A stretch of 38,962 nucleotides of DNA from Sphingomonas parva (ex Maeng et al. 2020) (lineage in GTDB: Bacteria; Pseudomonadota; Alphaproteobacteria; Sphingomonadales; Sphingomonadaceae): positions 1-38,962 of the forward strand of contig NZ_SPDV01000069.1 in NCBI RefSeq assembly GCF_004564275.1, written 5' to 3'. The translations under genes were made by a program, and so were the position numbers. The notes under the pieces are model-generated. The model ran no database searches. It saw only the letters and a program-made list of their open reading frames with translations, and was not told the origin of the DNA. Every line of letters begins with the position of its first letter. Positions within the stretch are counted from its first letter, which is position 1. This document shows, piece after piece, positions 31,998 through 38,962 of this stretch.

Positions 31998-32849
31998 ATG
32001 AGCTGGCTGAACCGAGTCCGCAACTCCATCCCCTTCCTGCCCAAGCGTGAGACGGCGGAGAACCTCTGGCATAAATGCCGCCAGTGCAACGCGATGGTCT
32101 TCATCAAGGAGTGGGAGGACAATGATTCGGTCTGCCCGCGCTGCGACTATCACGGCCGTATCGGCCCCAGCGCGCGGTTCGAGCGGCTGCTCGATCCCGG
32201 CTACACCCTTCTGCCCTCGCCGCAGGTCCGCGAGGATCCGCTGAAGTTCCGCGATTCCAAGCGCTACACCGATCGGATCAAGGCCGCCCGCCAGCAGACC
32301 GGCGAGACCGATGCGCTGCAGAATGCGCGCGGCACGATCGAGGGCCGCAAGGTGGTGATCGGAGTCCAGGACTTCGCCTTCATGGGTGGGTCGATGGGCC
32401 TCGCGGTCGGTGCTGCGTTCGTCGAGGGCGTGCGCGCCGCCATCCGCGATCAGGCCCCCTACATCATCTTCACCGCGGCGGGCGGCGCGCGCATGCAGGA
32501 GGGCATCCTCTCTTTGATGCAGATGCCGAGGACGACCGTGGCGATCGCCGAGCTGCGCGAAGCGGGGCTGCCCTACATCGTCGTGCTCACCGATCCGACC
32601 ACCGGCGGCGTCACCGCCTCCTACGCCATGCTCGGCGACGTGCAGATCGCCGAGCCGGGCGCGCTGATCGGCTTCGCCGGCCAGCGGGTGATCGAATCGA
32701 CGATCCGCGAGAAGCTGCCCGAGGGCTTCCAGCGCGCCGAATATCTGCTCGAGCACGGGATGATCGACATGGTCGTCCACCGAAAGGACCTGCGCGCCAC
32801 CCTCGCCTCCCTCGCCGACTATCTGGTCCGGGAAAAGGCGGCGGCGTGA
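31998..32849 (+). CDS. accD: Acetyl-CoA carboxylase carboxyltransferase subunit beta
   Basis: The 283-aa protein is the beta subunit that pairs with AccA. It has the N-terminal zinc ribbon (CRQCN and CPRCD) and the crotonase-fold core with [22 protein letters not shown] and [20 protein letters not shown] is placed 7-10 bp before ATG 31998. Immediately after the stop is a REP-like palindrome. The downstream folC is a common neighbour of accD in proteobacteria, so the two are probably cotranscribed. Confidence 0.97.
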   Translation: MSWLNRVRNSIPFLPKRETAENLWHKCRQCNAMVFIKEWEDNDSVCPRCDYHGRIGPSARFERLLDPGYTLLPSPQVREDPLKFRDSKRYTDRIKAARQQTGETDALQNARGTIEGRKVVIGVQDFAFMGGSMGLAVGAAFVEGVRAAIRDQAPYIIFTAAGGARMQEGILSLMQMPRTTVAIAELREAGLPYIVVLTDPTTGGVTASYAMLGDVQIAEPGALIGFAGQRVIESTIREKLPEGFQRAEYLLEHGMIDMVVHRKDLRATLASLADYLVREKAAA

Positions 32850-32856
32850 CCAATCT

Positions 32857-32878
32857 CCCCTCCCGCGCGCGGGAGGGG
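32857..32878. repeat. REP-like 22-bp palindrome between accD and folC
   Basis: Two adjacent perfect 11-bp arms (CCCCTCCCGCG and CGCGGGAGGGG) are followed by GTCGGGGGTGGGG. Sequences of this type are frequent in alphaproteobacterial intergenic regions; assigning it as a REP is from general knowledge. It could stabilise the accD mRNA 3' end and lower folC expression. Confidence 0.6.
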
Positions 32879-32940
32879 TCGGGGGTGGGGCCGACCCGTC
32901 TCTGCCCCACCGCGGTTGCGGCCCAAGGCGAAGGCCGCTG

Positions 32941-34269
32941 ATGGCCGATCGCGCCGTCTCCGACGATCCGCGGGTCCAGCGCCAGCTCGACCGGCTCGCC
33001 AGCCTCTCGCCCGGCGCCGACATCCTCGGCCTCGATCGCATCTCCGCTCTGCTCGCGCGGCTCGGCAACCCCGAGCGGCGCCTGCCGCCGGTGCTCCATG
33101 TCGCCGGCACCAACGGCAAGGGCTCGACCTGCGCCTTCCTGCGCGCGGCGATCGAGGCGTCGGGGCTGAGCACCCATGTCTACACCAGCCCGCATCTCGT
33201 CCGCTTCAACGAGCGCATCCGGATCGCCGGCAGCCTGATCGATGACGGGCTTCTCGCCGAGCTGCTCGGGGAAGTGTTCGACGCGGGCGTAGGCATCGGC
33301 CCCAGCTTTTTCGAGGCGACCACCGCGGCGGCTTTCCTCGCCTTCGCCCGCACGCCGGCGGACGCGTGCATCGTCGAGGTCGGCCTCGGCGGCCGGCTCG
33401 ACGCCACCAACGTCATCCCCTCTCCCGCGGCCTGCGGCATCGCCCAGCTCGGGCTCGACCACCAGGCCTTTCTCGGCAGCCGGATCGAGGACATCGCGGC
33501 GGAGAAAGCCGGGATCGCGAAGCGGGGCGTTCCGCTCGTCACCCAGCAATATGCCGAGCCGCTCGCCGCACGCGTCGCGGCCGCGGCGGACGCGGCGGGC
33601 GCGAGATGGCTGCCGCGCGGACAGGGTTGGGAGGCGGCGCCCTATCGTCAGCATCTTCATTATCGCGACGAGTCCGGCCGGCTCGAGCTGCCGCTGCCGC
33701 GCCTGGCAGGCGCGCATCAGGCGACCAACGCGGCGCTCGCGGTGGCGATGCTCCGCCACCAGCACGAGGTGCCGGTGCGCGAATCGGGATTGCGCGCGGC
33801 GATGGGCTGGGCCGAATGGCCGGCCCGGCTGCAGCGGCTCGGCGACGGGCCGCTTCACGCGCTCCTGCCGAGGGGATCCGAGCTCTGGCTCGACGGCGGC
33901 CACAATCCGGCCGCGGCGCGGGCCATCGCCGACTTCTTCCGCAGCCACGTGCCCAGCGAACGGCCGTTCCACATCGTCTTCGGGCTGCTCGCCAACAAGG
34001 ACGTCACGGGCGTGCTGAAGCCCTTCTCCAACCGGGCGATGACGCTGCACGCCGTGCCCGTCCCCGATCATGACTGTCACGCGCCGGCTGACCTGGTGCA
34101 GGCGGCGCGCGCCAGCGGAATCAGCGCGGTCGCGGCGGAGGATGTCGAGCGCGCCCTCGCCTGGATCGGCCGTGACGCCGACCGGAGCCAGTCGCCGATC
34201 GTGCTGATCATGGGCTCGCTCTACCTCGCCGGCGACGTCCTGCGCCGGAACGGCCAGCCGCCGGTCTAG
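32941..34269 (+). CDS. folC: Bifunctional dihydrofolate/folylpolyglutamate synthase
   Basis: The 442-aa Mur-ligase-like enzyme adds glutamate to folates (and glycyl-folate precursor). It has the ATP-binding loop VAGTNGKGSTCAFL, the folate-binding TSPHLVRFNERI, the lid and catalytic segment EVGLGGRLDATN, the Lys-containing AEKAGIAK and the glutamate-binding region LDGGHNPAAARA. The start is ATG 32941 with a weak AAGGCGAAGG upstream. It lies 91 bp after accD, across the REP-like palindrome, and ends 4 bp from the converging TPR gene. Confidence 0.95.
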   Translation: MADRAVSDDPRVQRQLDRLASLSPGADILGLDRISALLARLGNPERRLPPVLHVAGTNGKGSTCAFLRAAIEASGLSTHVYTSPHLVRFNERIRIAGSLIDDGLLAELLGEVFDAGVGIGPSFFEATTAAAFLAFARTPADACIVEVGLGGRLDATNVIPSPAACGIAQLGLDHQAFLGSRIEDIAAEKAGIAKRGVPLVTQQYAEPLAARVAAAADAAGARWLPRGQGWEAAPYRQHLHYRDESGRLELPLPRLAGAHQATNAALAVAMLRHQHEVPVRESGLRAAMGWAEWPARLQRLGDGPLHALLPRGSELWLDGGHNPAAARAIADFFRSHVPSERPFHIVFGLLANKDVTGVLKPFSNRAMTLHAVPVPDHDCHAPADLVQAARASGISAVAAEDVERALAWIGRDADRSQSPIVLIMGSLYLAGDVLRRNGQPPV

Positions 34270-34273
34270 CCGA

Positions 34274-35032
34274 TCAAGGCTGGGCCGCGCGCAGCTCGGC
34301 GAGAGTACGCGCCGCCCATTCGTACATCGCGGCGTCGCGCATCCGCTCGAGGCGATCGATTCGGCGGGCGCGCCGCTCGGCCTCCTCGAGCGGGGCGATC
34401 GCCTCGTCGAACCGGCCGACCCGGATCAGCAGCGCCGCCTGGCGGCACTGCGCCTCGGCACCGGCAAGACGGCTGCCGACGTCCTCATACAGGGCGAGCG
34501 CACGATCCTCGTCGCCCATTTCGTCGAGGCTTCGTGCCAGCAGCAACGTGACCCGATCATTCTCCGACGCCGATCCGGACGGAGGGAGCTCCTCGAGCAG
34601 GGCATGGGCGGGACGTGCGTTGCCGGCCTCGAGCTCGGCCCGGGCGAGCTTGACCTTGCAGGCCCGATCGCGCCCGCCGGCGCTCTTCGCCAGGGCCTGG
34701 GCGTAATGGACCGCGGCCTCCGCCCAGGCGCCCGTCTCCGCCAGCGCGTCGCCGAGCGCGCTCTGATTGGCGGCGGTGTCGGCCATGTCGAGCGCCTCGC
34801 GCGCCCTGCGGACCGCGCGCTGCGGATCGAGCTTGCGCGACATGGCCGCTCTCACGGCCCGAACCTCGCGGCGTCCCGCATGCGCCGGCAGGATCTCGAA
34901 CCAGGCATAGGCCAGGCAGCCGAGCAGCGGGAAGACGAGGATGGCGACAATCCACAGCCGGCTGCAGGCGTGCCGGATGCAGTGGACGACGCAGCAAAGC
35001 TGCAGCGCCAGGATGAGGACGAGGAGGGCCAT
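34274..35032 (-). CDS. Membrane protein with PLDc_N-like anchor and TPR-like repeats
   Basis: The 252-aa protein begins with two hydrophobic helices (about 2-18 and 27-46, the PLDc_N-like pattern LALQLCCVVHCIRHACSRLWIVAILVF in outline). A cytoplasmic series of helical TPR-like units follows (for example ANQSALGDALAETGAWAEAAVHYAQAL and EAIAPLEEAERRARR). It may scaffold partner proteins at the inner membrane. The start shares one base with the stop of the AmpG-like gene upstream, so they are coupled. It converges on folC with a 4-bp gap. A true phospholipase D domain is absent. Confidence 0.8.
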   Translation of the reverse strand: MALLVLILALQLCCVVHCIRHACSRLWIVAILVFPLLGCLAYAWFEILPAHAGRREVRAVRAAMSRKLDPQRAVRRAREALDMADTAANQSALGDALAETGAWAEAAVHYAQALAKSAGGRDRACKVKLARAELEAGNARPAHALLEELPPSGSASENDRVTLLLARSLDEMGDEDRALALYEDVGSRLAGAEAQCRQAALLIRVGRFDEAIAPLEEAERRARRIDRLERMRDAAMYEWAARTLAELRAAQP

Positions 35033-36750
35033 CAGCCCGGCGTGTCACCCACCACCGCGTGCGCGGCATCGCTGGGAGGCACCAGTTCCGGAGCGGCCTC
35101 CGAGCGCCGGTTCTGCCAGCTCGTGCGGATCCATTCGAGGATGCAGAAGACCACCGCGATGCAGCCCAGCCCCGCCGTCACATAGAAGACGGTGACGTAG
35201 CCATCCGTCTCGATCATTTCCCCGAGCGCGCCGCGCCCGAGCGAGCCGACGAGCAGCGTCAACGAGGAAAGCAGCGCGTATTGCACCGCGCTATAGTCCT
35301 TGCTCGCGATCGACGAGAGGTAGGCGACATAGGCCGCGCCGGCGAGGCCGCCGGCGATGTTCTCGCCCGATATGGCGATCATCAGCCGCACCATGCGGGG
35401 ATCGACCCCCATCGCGTTGAGTCCGAAGGTGTTCGCAAAGGCATCGATATACTGCGATCCGGCCGCCAGATCGGCATAGAGGAGGTTGGTCGCCGCGGCG
35501 ACGATCGCGCCGAGGATCAGCGTCGGGAATCGCCCGAGGACGACGAACAGGACGCCGCCGATCGCAATGCCGGCGATGGTCATGAAGACGCCGAAGACCT
35601 TCGAGGCGAAGGCGACCTCGTCGGCGCTGTACTGCAGCTCGGACAGATAGAATGGAAAGGCGAACGGGCCCCAGATCGAGTCGGTGAGGCGGTAGGTGAG
35701 AATGATGCCGAGCGCGACGATCACGCCCCAGCGCAGGCGGCCGACGAGATCGACGAGCGGCAGGAGCAGCGCCGAATAAGCGTGATCCGCCGCGCGCTGC
35801 GTGCCGCTGGTCGCCGGCGCCGCCTCGGTAAGAACGTTGCGGCCTCGCGCGCGCAGCCAGTTGAAATAGGCGGCGACCAACGCCGGGAGCACGACCGTGG
35901 CGGCGATGATCCAGGGCCCGGTCGAGGAGGTGAACTCGCTCGCTTTCGGCGGGTTCGGATCTCCCGGCTGAACCGAGAGGATCCGCACCATGAAGATGGC
36001 GACGGTGGCGATCGCCCAGGCCCAGCCGAGCCCGACGATCACCAGGCCCGTAGCCCGCAGCTTGGGATGGACGGCGCCGGGCTCACGCAGCTCGCGAAAG
36101 CCCAGGCCCTCGGCGGGCCGCGCCGTGTCGGGCGCGAGCAGGGTGGCGATCACCGTCGCGGCCATGACGACGCCCATCACCAGATAGACGCCGGGCCAGC
36201 TGATCCGGGCGGAGAGGACGAGCGCCAGAGCGCCGCCGACGAGCGCCGCGGTTCGAAAGCCCATTTGATAGATCGAGGAGAGGATCTCGACGGTCGCCGT
36301 CTCGTCGGCGACGTCGATCCGCCAGGCGTCGATCACCACGTCCTGCGTCGCCGACGCGAAGGCGCCGATCACCGCCACCAGCGCGAACGTGCCGATGGCG
36401 AGCGCCGGGTCGGTCAGCGACAACGATACGAAGGTGAGCGCCAGAACGAGCTGGCAAACGATCAGCCAGCCGCGTCGCCGCCCGAGCCGGCCGAGGACCG
36501 GCAGCCGCGTGCGGTCGACCAGCGGCGACCAGAGGAACTTGAAGGCGTAGGCGAGGCCGATCCAGGAAATGATGCCGATGGTCGCCAGATCCACCTTGGC
36601 TTCGCCCAGCCAGGCATTGAGCGTGCCGACCAGCAGGGAGAAAGGCAGGCCCGCCGAGAAGCCGAAGACCAGCATGATCGCGGTCTTGCGGTTCCGGAGC
36701 GCGGCTCCGAGGAGCCGTAGGCCGCCAAGTTTCTTCTCCGCCTGCGCCAC
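35032..36750 (-). CDS. AmpG-like MFS muropeptide permease
   Basis: The 572-aa membrane protein has about 12-14 transmembrane helices with the AmpG signatures: FGFSAGLPFSLLVGTLNAWL near the start, WSPLVDRTRLP, the DAWRIDV segment and a late GENIAGGLAGAAYVAYLS. AmpG imports anhydro-muropeptides for peptidoglycan recycling, linked in many Gram-negatives to beta-lactamase induction; no ampC or ampR is nearby. I prefer GTG 36750, which has GGAG 8 bp upstream, over ATG 36849, whose extension is charged and in the divergent region. It is translationally coupled to the TPR protein downstream. Confidence 0.85.
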   Translation of the reverse strand: MAQAEKKLGGLRLLGAALRNRKTAIMLVFGFSAGLPFSLLVGTLNAWLGEAKVDLATIGIISWIGLAYAFKFLWSPLVDRTRLPVLGRLGRRRGWLIVCQLVLALTFVSLSLTDPALAIGTFALVAVIGAFASATQDVVIDAWRIDVADETATVEILSSIYQMGFRTAALVGGALALVLSARISWPGVYLVMGVVMAATVIATLLAPDTARPAEGLGFRELREPGAVHPKLRATGLVIVGLGWAWAIATVAIFMVRILSVQPGDPNPPKASEFTSSTGPWIIAATVVLPALVAAYFNWLRARGRNVLTEAAPATSGTQRAADHAYSALLLPLVDLVGRLRWGVIVALGIILTYRLTDSIWGPFAFPFYLSELQYSADEVAFASKVFGVFMTIAGIAIGGVLFVVLGRFPTLILGAIVAAATNLLYADLAAGSQYIDAFANTFGLNAMGVDPRMVRLMIAISGENIAGGLAGAAYVAYLSSIASKDYSAVQYALLSSLTLLVGSLGRGALGEMIETDGYVTVFYVTAGLGCIAVVFCILEWIRTSWQNRRSEAAPELVPPSDAAHAVVGDTPG

Positions 36751-36857
36751 GCTTTCGCTCCGTTGTTCTCCGAGGTGGCGAAGCTTTAGCGACTTTGCGG
36801 CGCGAGGAAAGCCGCCCCGCTTGCCTTCCGGCCCGAGCGGCCGCACCATGAGCGGCG

Positions 36858-38000
36858 ATGGACATGCCTCTCCAGCAACGCCCGACGGCGGGGCAGCGCG
36901 CGCTCGCGGCGAGTGTGGCCCGGAGCGAGAGCACCTATGGCGCGGCGGTCACTCATGTCGAGGCGCGCGCCTACACGGATCCCGTGCGCTTCGCGGCGGA
37001 AAAAGCGGCCATCTTCGGCAGGCTGCCGCAGGTGATCGCGCCGTCGGCGCTGCTGCCGCGTTCCGGCATGGCGGTGCCGCACGACGGCTTCGGCGTTCCG
37101 CTGCTTCTCACCCGGGACAAAAGCGGCCGGGCGCACGTCTTCTTCAACGTCTGCCGGCACCGCGGCACGCGGCTTGTCGAGGGCTGCGACGCGATGGCAG
37201 CGCCGCGGCTCGTCTGCCCTTATCATGCCTGGAGCTACGCGCTCGACGGCGCGCTGGTCGGCCTGCCGCGCACGGACAGTTTCCCCGGCCTGGAGAAGCA
37301 GGCGCACGGCCTCAGGGAGCTGCCGTGCCGCGAGGCGGGCGGACTGATCTGGTTCGCCTTCGAGAACGCCGATCTTTCCGAGGCGGAGGCGCTCTCACCC
37401 GAGTTCGACGCCTTCGGTCTCGGCGATCACCATCTTTACAAGCGGCGTATCCATGACGTCGCGGGCAACTGGAAGCTGATCATGGACGCCTTCCTGGAGG
37501 GCTACCACGTCCAGCGCCTGCACAGCCGGACGATCGGGCGGTTCTTCGCAGACGGCGTCAGCGCCGCCGACACGATCGGCCGCCACCAGAGGTCGGCGGT
37601 CGGGCGGAGCGAGCACCTCGCGCTCGTCGACCCGGAGGATCTGGCCGCGGTCCGCGGCGCGATCACCTTCGCCTACCAGCTCTTCCCCGCCACGGTGATC
37701 GTGGTCAGCCCCGATTACGTGAATTTGATGGTGCTGATGCCGCAGGCGAGCGGCCGGACCCTGGTCGAGGATTTCATGCTCGTCCCACGTCCGCCCGAGA
37801 CGGAGGAAGAGGAGGAGCATTGGGCGAAGAGCTGGGCGCTGCTCGACCAAGGCGTGTTCGGCGGCGAGGATTTCCGGGCCGCGGCGCTCGGCCAGCAGGG
37901 GCTCGAATCCGGCGCCCTCGACACCCTCACCCTCGGCACGCTCGAAACCGGGATCCGCTACTTCCACGACGCGGTGGAGGCGGCGCTCGACGATCCATGA
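36858..38000 (+). CDS. Rieske non-heme iron oxygenase, large (alpha) subunit
   Basis: The 380-aa protein has a Rieske [2Fe-2S] domain with ligands Cys99, His101, Cys120 and His123 (CRHRG and CPYHAW). The mononuclear-iron domain has NWK at 204-206, bridging Asp210, Glu214, and ligands His217 and His222 in AFLEGYHVQRLH. Such enzymes hydroxylate or demethylate aromatic or quaternary-amine substrates with electrons from a reductase and, often, a ferredoxin. No small subunit, ferredoxin or reductase is in the window, so a separate electron donor is needed and the substrate is unknown. The gene is divergent from the AmpG-like gene; ATG 36858 gives the fullest start. Confidence 0.9.
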   Translation: MDMPLQQRPTAGQRALAASVARSESTYGAAVTHVEARAYTDPVRFAAEKAAIFGRLPQVIAPSALLPRSGMAVPHDGFGVPLLLTRDKSGRAHVFFNVCRHRGTRLVEGCDAMAAPRLVCPYHAWSYALDGALVGLPRTDSFPGLEKQAHGLRELPCREAGGLIWFAFENADLSEAEALSPEFDAFGLGDHHLYKRRIHDVAGNWKLIMDAFLEGYHVQRLHSRTIGRFFADGVSAADTIGRHQRSAVGRSEHLALVDPEDLAAVRGAITFAYQLFPATVIVVSPDYVNLMVLMPQASGRTLVEDFMLVPRPPETEEEEEHWAKSWALLDQGVFGGEDFRAAALGQQGLESGALDTLTLGTLETGIRYFHDAVEAALDDP

Positions 38001-38071
38001 CGCGTCGGACGCCGGGACTTCAGGTCGGAAGGGCGCGGGCGACATGGACGGTCGCTGTGCGGACGCTCCCG

Positions 38072-38100
38072 GGGATCCCGGCCTCCGCCGGGGATGACGA
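38072..38100 (+). repeat. REP-like imperfect hairpin
   Basis: GGGATCCCGGC, a CTCC loop and GCCGGGGAT, followed by GACGA, form a hairpin with one bulged G. This composition is frequent in alphaproteobacterial intergenic DNA (general knowledge). It lies between the oxygenase gene and the converging response-regulator gene. Confidence 0.5.
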
Positions 38101-38127
38101 GGGAGTTCGAGCGGTCAGACTCCCTCG
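38098..38127. terminator. Hairpin at the response-regulator stop codon
   Basis: Perfect 9-bp arms CGAGGGAGT (38098-38106) and ACTCCCTCG (38119-38127) flank a 12-nt loop that contains the response-regulator stop (38115-38117). It partly overlaps the REP-like element. It may end either converging transcript; no clear T tract is seen. Confidence 0.4.
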
Positions 38128-38543
38128 TAGAAGCTCAGGCCCGCAGGCAGGCGCTTCACGGTCTCACCCTGGAGCTTGCGGTCGAGAGCGTTGAGCGCGG
38201 TGCGCAGGATCTTGTCACTATAGGGCTTGGCCAGGCAGCCGATGCCGAGGCTGCGCGCCTCGATCGGGCAATTGCCGGTGACGAACAGGACCGGCACCTT
38301 CTTCGCTGCCGCGGCGCGCGCGACGTCCATGCCGTCGCCTTCGCCGCGCAGGACGATATCGGAGAGGACGAGATCGATCTCCTGCTCGGCGAGTACGCGC
38401 ACCGCATCGGCGAGGGTGTCGACCGTCGCCACCACCTCGTAGCCGGCCTCGCCGAGCGAATATTCATTGTCGAAGGCGACCAAAGGCTCGTCCTCGACGA
38501 TGAGGATACGGCGGATTGCCCTTTCGCGTTTGCCGAACAGCAT
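38115..38543 (-). CDS. Single-domain response regulator (CheY-like)
   Basis: The 142-aa protein is essentially one receiver domain (residues 12-125) with conventional residues: acidic pair Glu17-Asp18, phospho-acceptor Asp62 (LVLSDIVL), Thr89 (LFVTGN) and Lys106 (LAKPYS). It has no output domain, so it would work by binding a partner or by relaying phosphate. No kinase is adjacent; the orphan MEDS-PAS kinase 19 kb away is the only full kinase in the window. The ATG has complement 38541-38543. Confidence 0.9.
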   Translation of the reverse strand: MLFGKRERAIRRILIVEDEPLVAFDNEYSLGEAGYEVVATVDTLADAVRVLAEQEIDLVLSDIVLRGEGDGMDVARAAAAKKVPVLFVTGNCPIEARSLGIGCLAKPYSDKILRTALNALDRKLQGETVKRLPAGLSFYEGV

Positions 38544-38674
38544 TATATGCGCGTCTCGCCTTTACCGGTGATCGGTGTAGGCGCGTAACGAGCGACGCGG
38601 CCTGCGGTGCCGAGCGCAGCCGGTCGGTCCGGCGCGATTTTCCGGCCGTCCGGCTTCAACGATGGAGATCTCCC

Positions 38675-38962
38675 CTGCGACCGCCCCGCCGCCCCTCCGA
38701 TCCGAACAAGCCGAAGCGTCCGGTTAGGGGCCGCGGTGACGCACGCTCCGGCGGCACGCGCACCGGCGGCAGTGGCAGCAGCGGCGGCCGCGCCGCTCGT
38801 GAACCGAGCGCGAGCGATCCCCGATCCCCGCGCGGCGGAGAAAAGGGTACGCCGCGCTTCCGCGAGGAGCGCCCGGCGCGCGGCCGCGACGAACGCCCTT
38901 CGCGCAGCGGTGATGCGCGCCCGTCCCGGGGGCACGACGGCCGCGCCGCGCGCGGCGGCGAC
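38675..38962 (+). CDS. Probable N-terminus of an RluB-type rRNA pseudouridine synthase (3' truncated by window)
   Basis: One plus-strand frame stays open to the window end and encodes a hydrophilic tail-like sequence: RRPSDPNKPKRPVRGRGD, then Gly/Ser/Arg repeats and EERPARGRDERPSR. Disordered Arg/Gly/Asp-rich N-terminal extensions of this sort are common on RluB/RsuA-family enzymes in alphaproteobacteria, which modify 23S or 16S rRNA. The catalytic domain lies outside the window, so this is not confirmed. No ATG, GTG or TTG gives this frame; CTG 38675 after GGAGAT is the only plausible start seen, and a frameshift near 38665 or a start elsewhere is possible. Confidence 0.45.
   Translation, partial: MRPPRRPSDPNKPKRPVRGRGDARSGGTRTGGSGSSGGRAAREPSASDPRSPRGGEKGTPRFREERPARGRDERPSRSGDARPSRGHDGRAARGGD

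Noticed and set aside
1-38962. CRISPR array, toxin-antitoxin pair, prophage or secondary-metabolite cluster
   Set aside because: No regularly spaced repeats and no characteristic gene sets were seen in either strand.

Overview
The window is about 39 kb of high-GC chromosomal DNA from an alphaproteobacterium, most likely of the Sphingomonadales (Sphingomonas or a relative). This is inferred from protein character and gene order (accA, then xerD, a large periplasmic protein, aroK and aroB; accD next to folC), the TonB-dependent receptor, twin Flp pilins, and frequent 1-4 nt stop/start overlaps. No rRNA, tRNA, CRISPR array, prophage or insertion sequence was recognised. Most of the window is core housekeeping sequence with a few accessory regulators and unusual intergenic elements.

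Layout. 1-1.1 kb: the C-terminus of a TonB-dependent receptor and a small lipoprotein. 1.1-4.7 kb: an atypical FixJ/LuxR-type response regulator, a stray MraZ-like regulator coupled to a zinc-ribbon membrane protein, an NDUFAF5-like methyltransferase, and a MutT-type Nudix hydrolase. 4.7-5.4 kb: two Flp pilin genes without the rest of a tad locus. 5.4-9.4 kb: M48 protease, accA, and a PadR regulator with its HAAS-type membrane partner. 9.4-16.2 kb: xerD, an uncharacterised 599-aa exported protein with a 59-aa membrane protein, aroK-aroB, a KefB-like antiporter and an IscU-like scaffold. 16.3-19.4 kb: a small membrane protein, a glycine-zipper protein, a MEDS-PAS histidine kinase and an 88-aa hypothetical. 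19.5-23.3 kb: radA, cvpA and cysS on the minus strand, and a short HPF-like factor. 23.3-30.8 kb: EEP-family phosphatase/nuclease, class C-type serine hydrolase, M13 metallopeptidase, RlpA, and a large DUF3376 patatin. 30.8-34.3 kb: lapA-like, pyrF, accD, folC. 34.3-38.9 kb: TPR membrane protein with AmpG-like permease, an orphan Rieske oxygenase, a single-domain response regulator, and the apparent start of an RluB-type pseudouridine synthase.

Working together. AccA and AccD are the two carboxyltransferase subunits of acetyl-CoA carboxylase, encoded 24 kb apart. aroK and aroB are translationally coupled shikimate genes. RlpA, the AmpG-like permease and the M48 protease are envelope-maintenance functions. 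PadR-HAAS and MraZ-zinc-ribbon are two-gene regulator/membrane-protein cassettes.

The most interesting signals are in regulation and non-coding structure. A roughly 110-bp composite dispersed repeat occurs in two opposite-orientation copies, each directly after a TAG stop codon. The two pilin genes share an upstream bipartite motif. A response regulator has Glu in place of the phospho-accepting Asp. A 31-bp dyad lies just before the padR start. Two REP-like palindromes of different sequence are present. I found no clear multi-gene defence or biosynthetic system.
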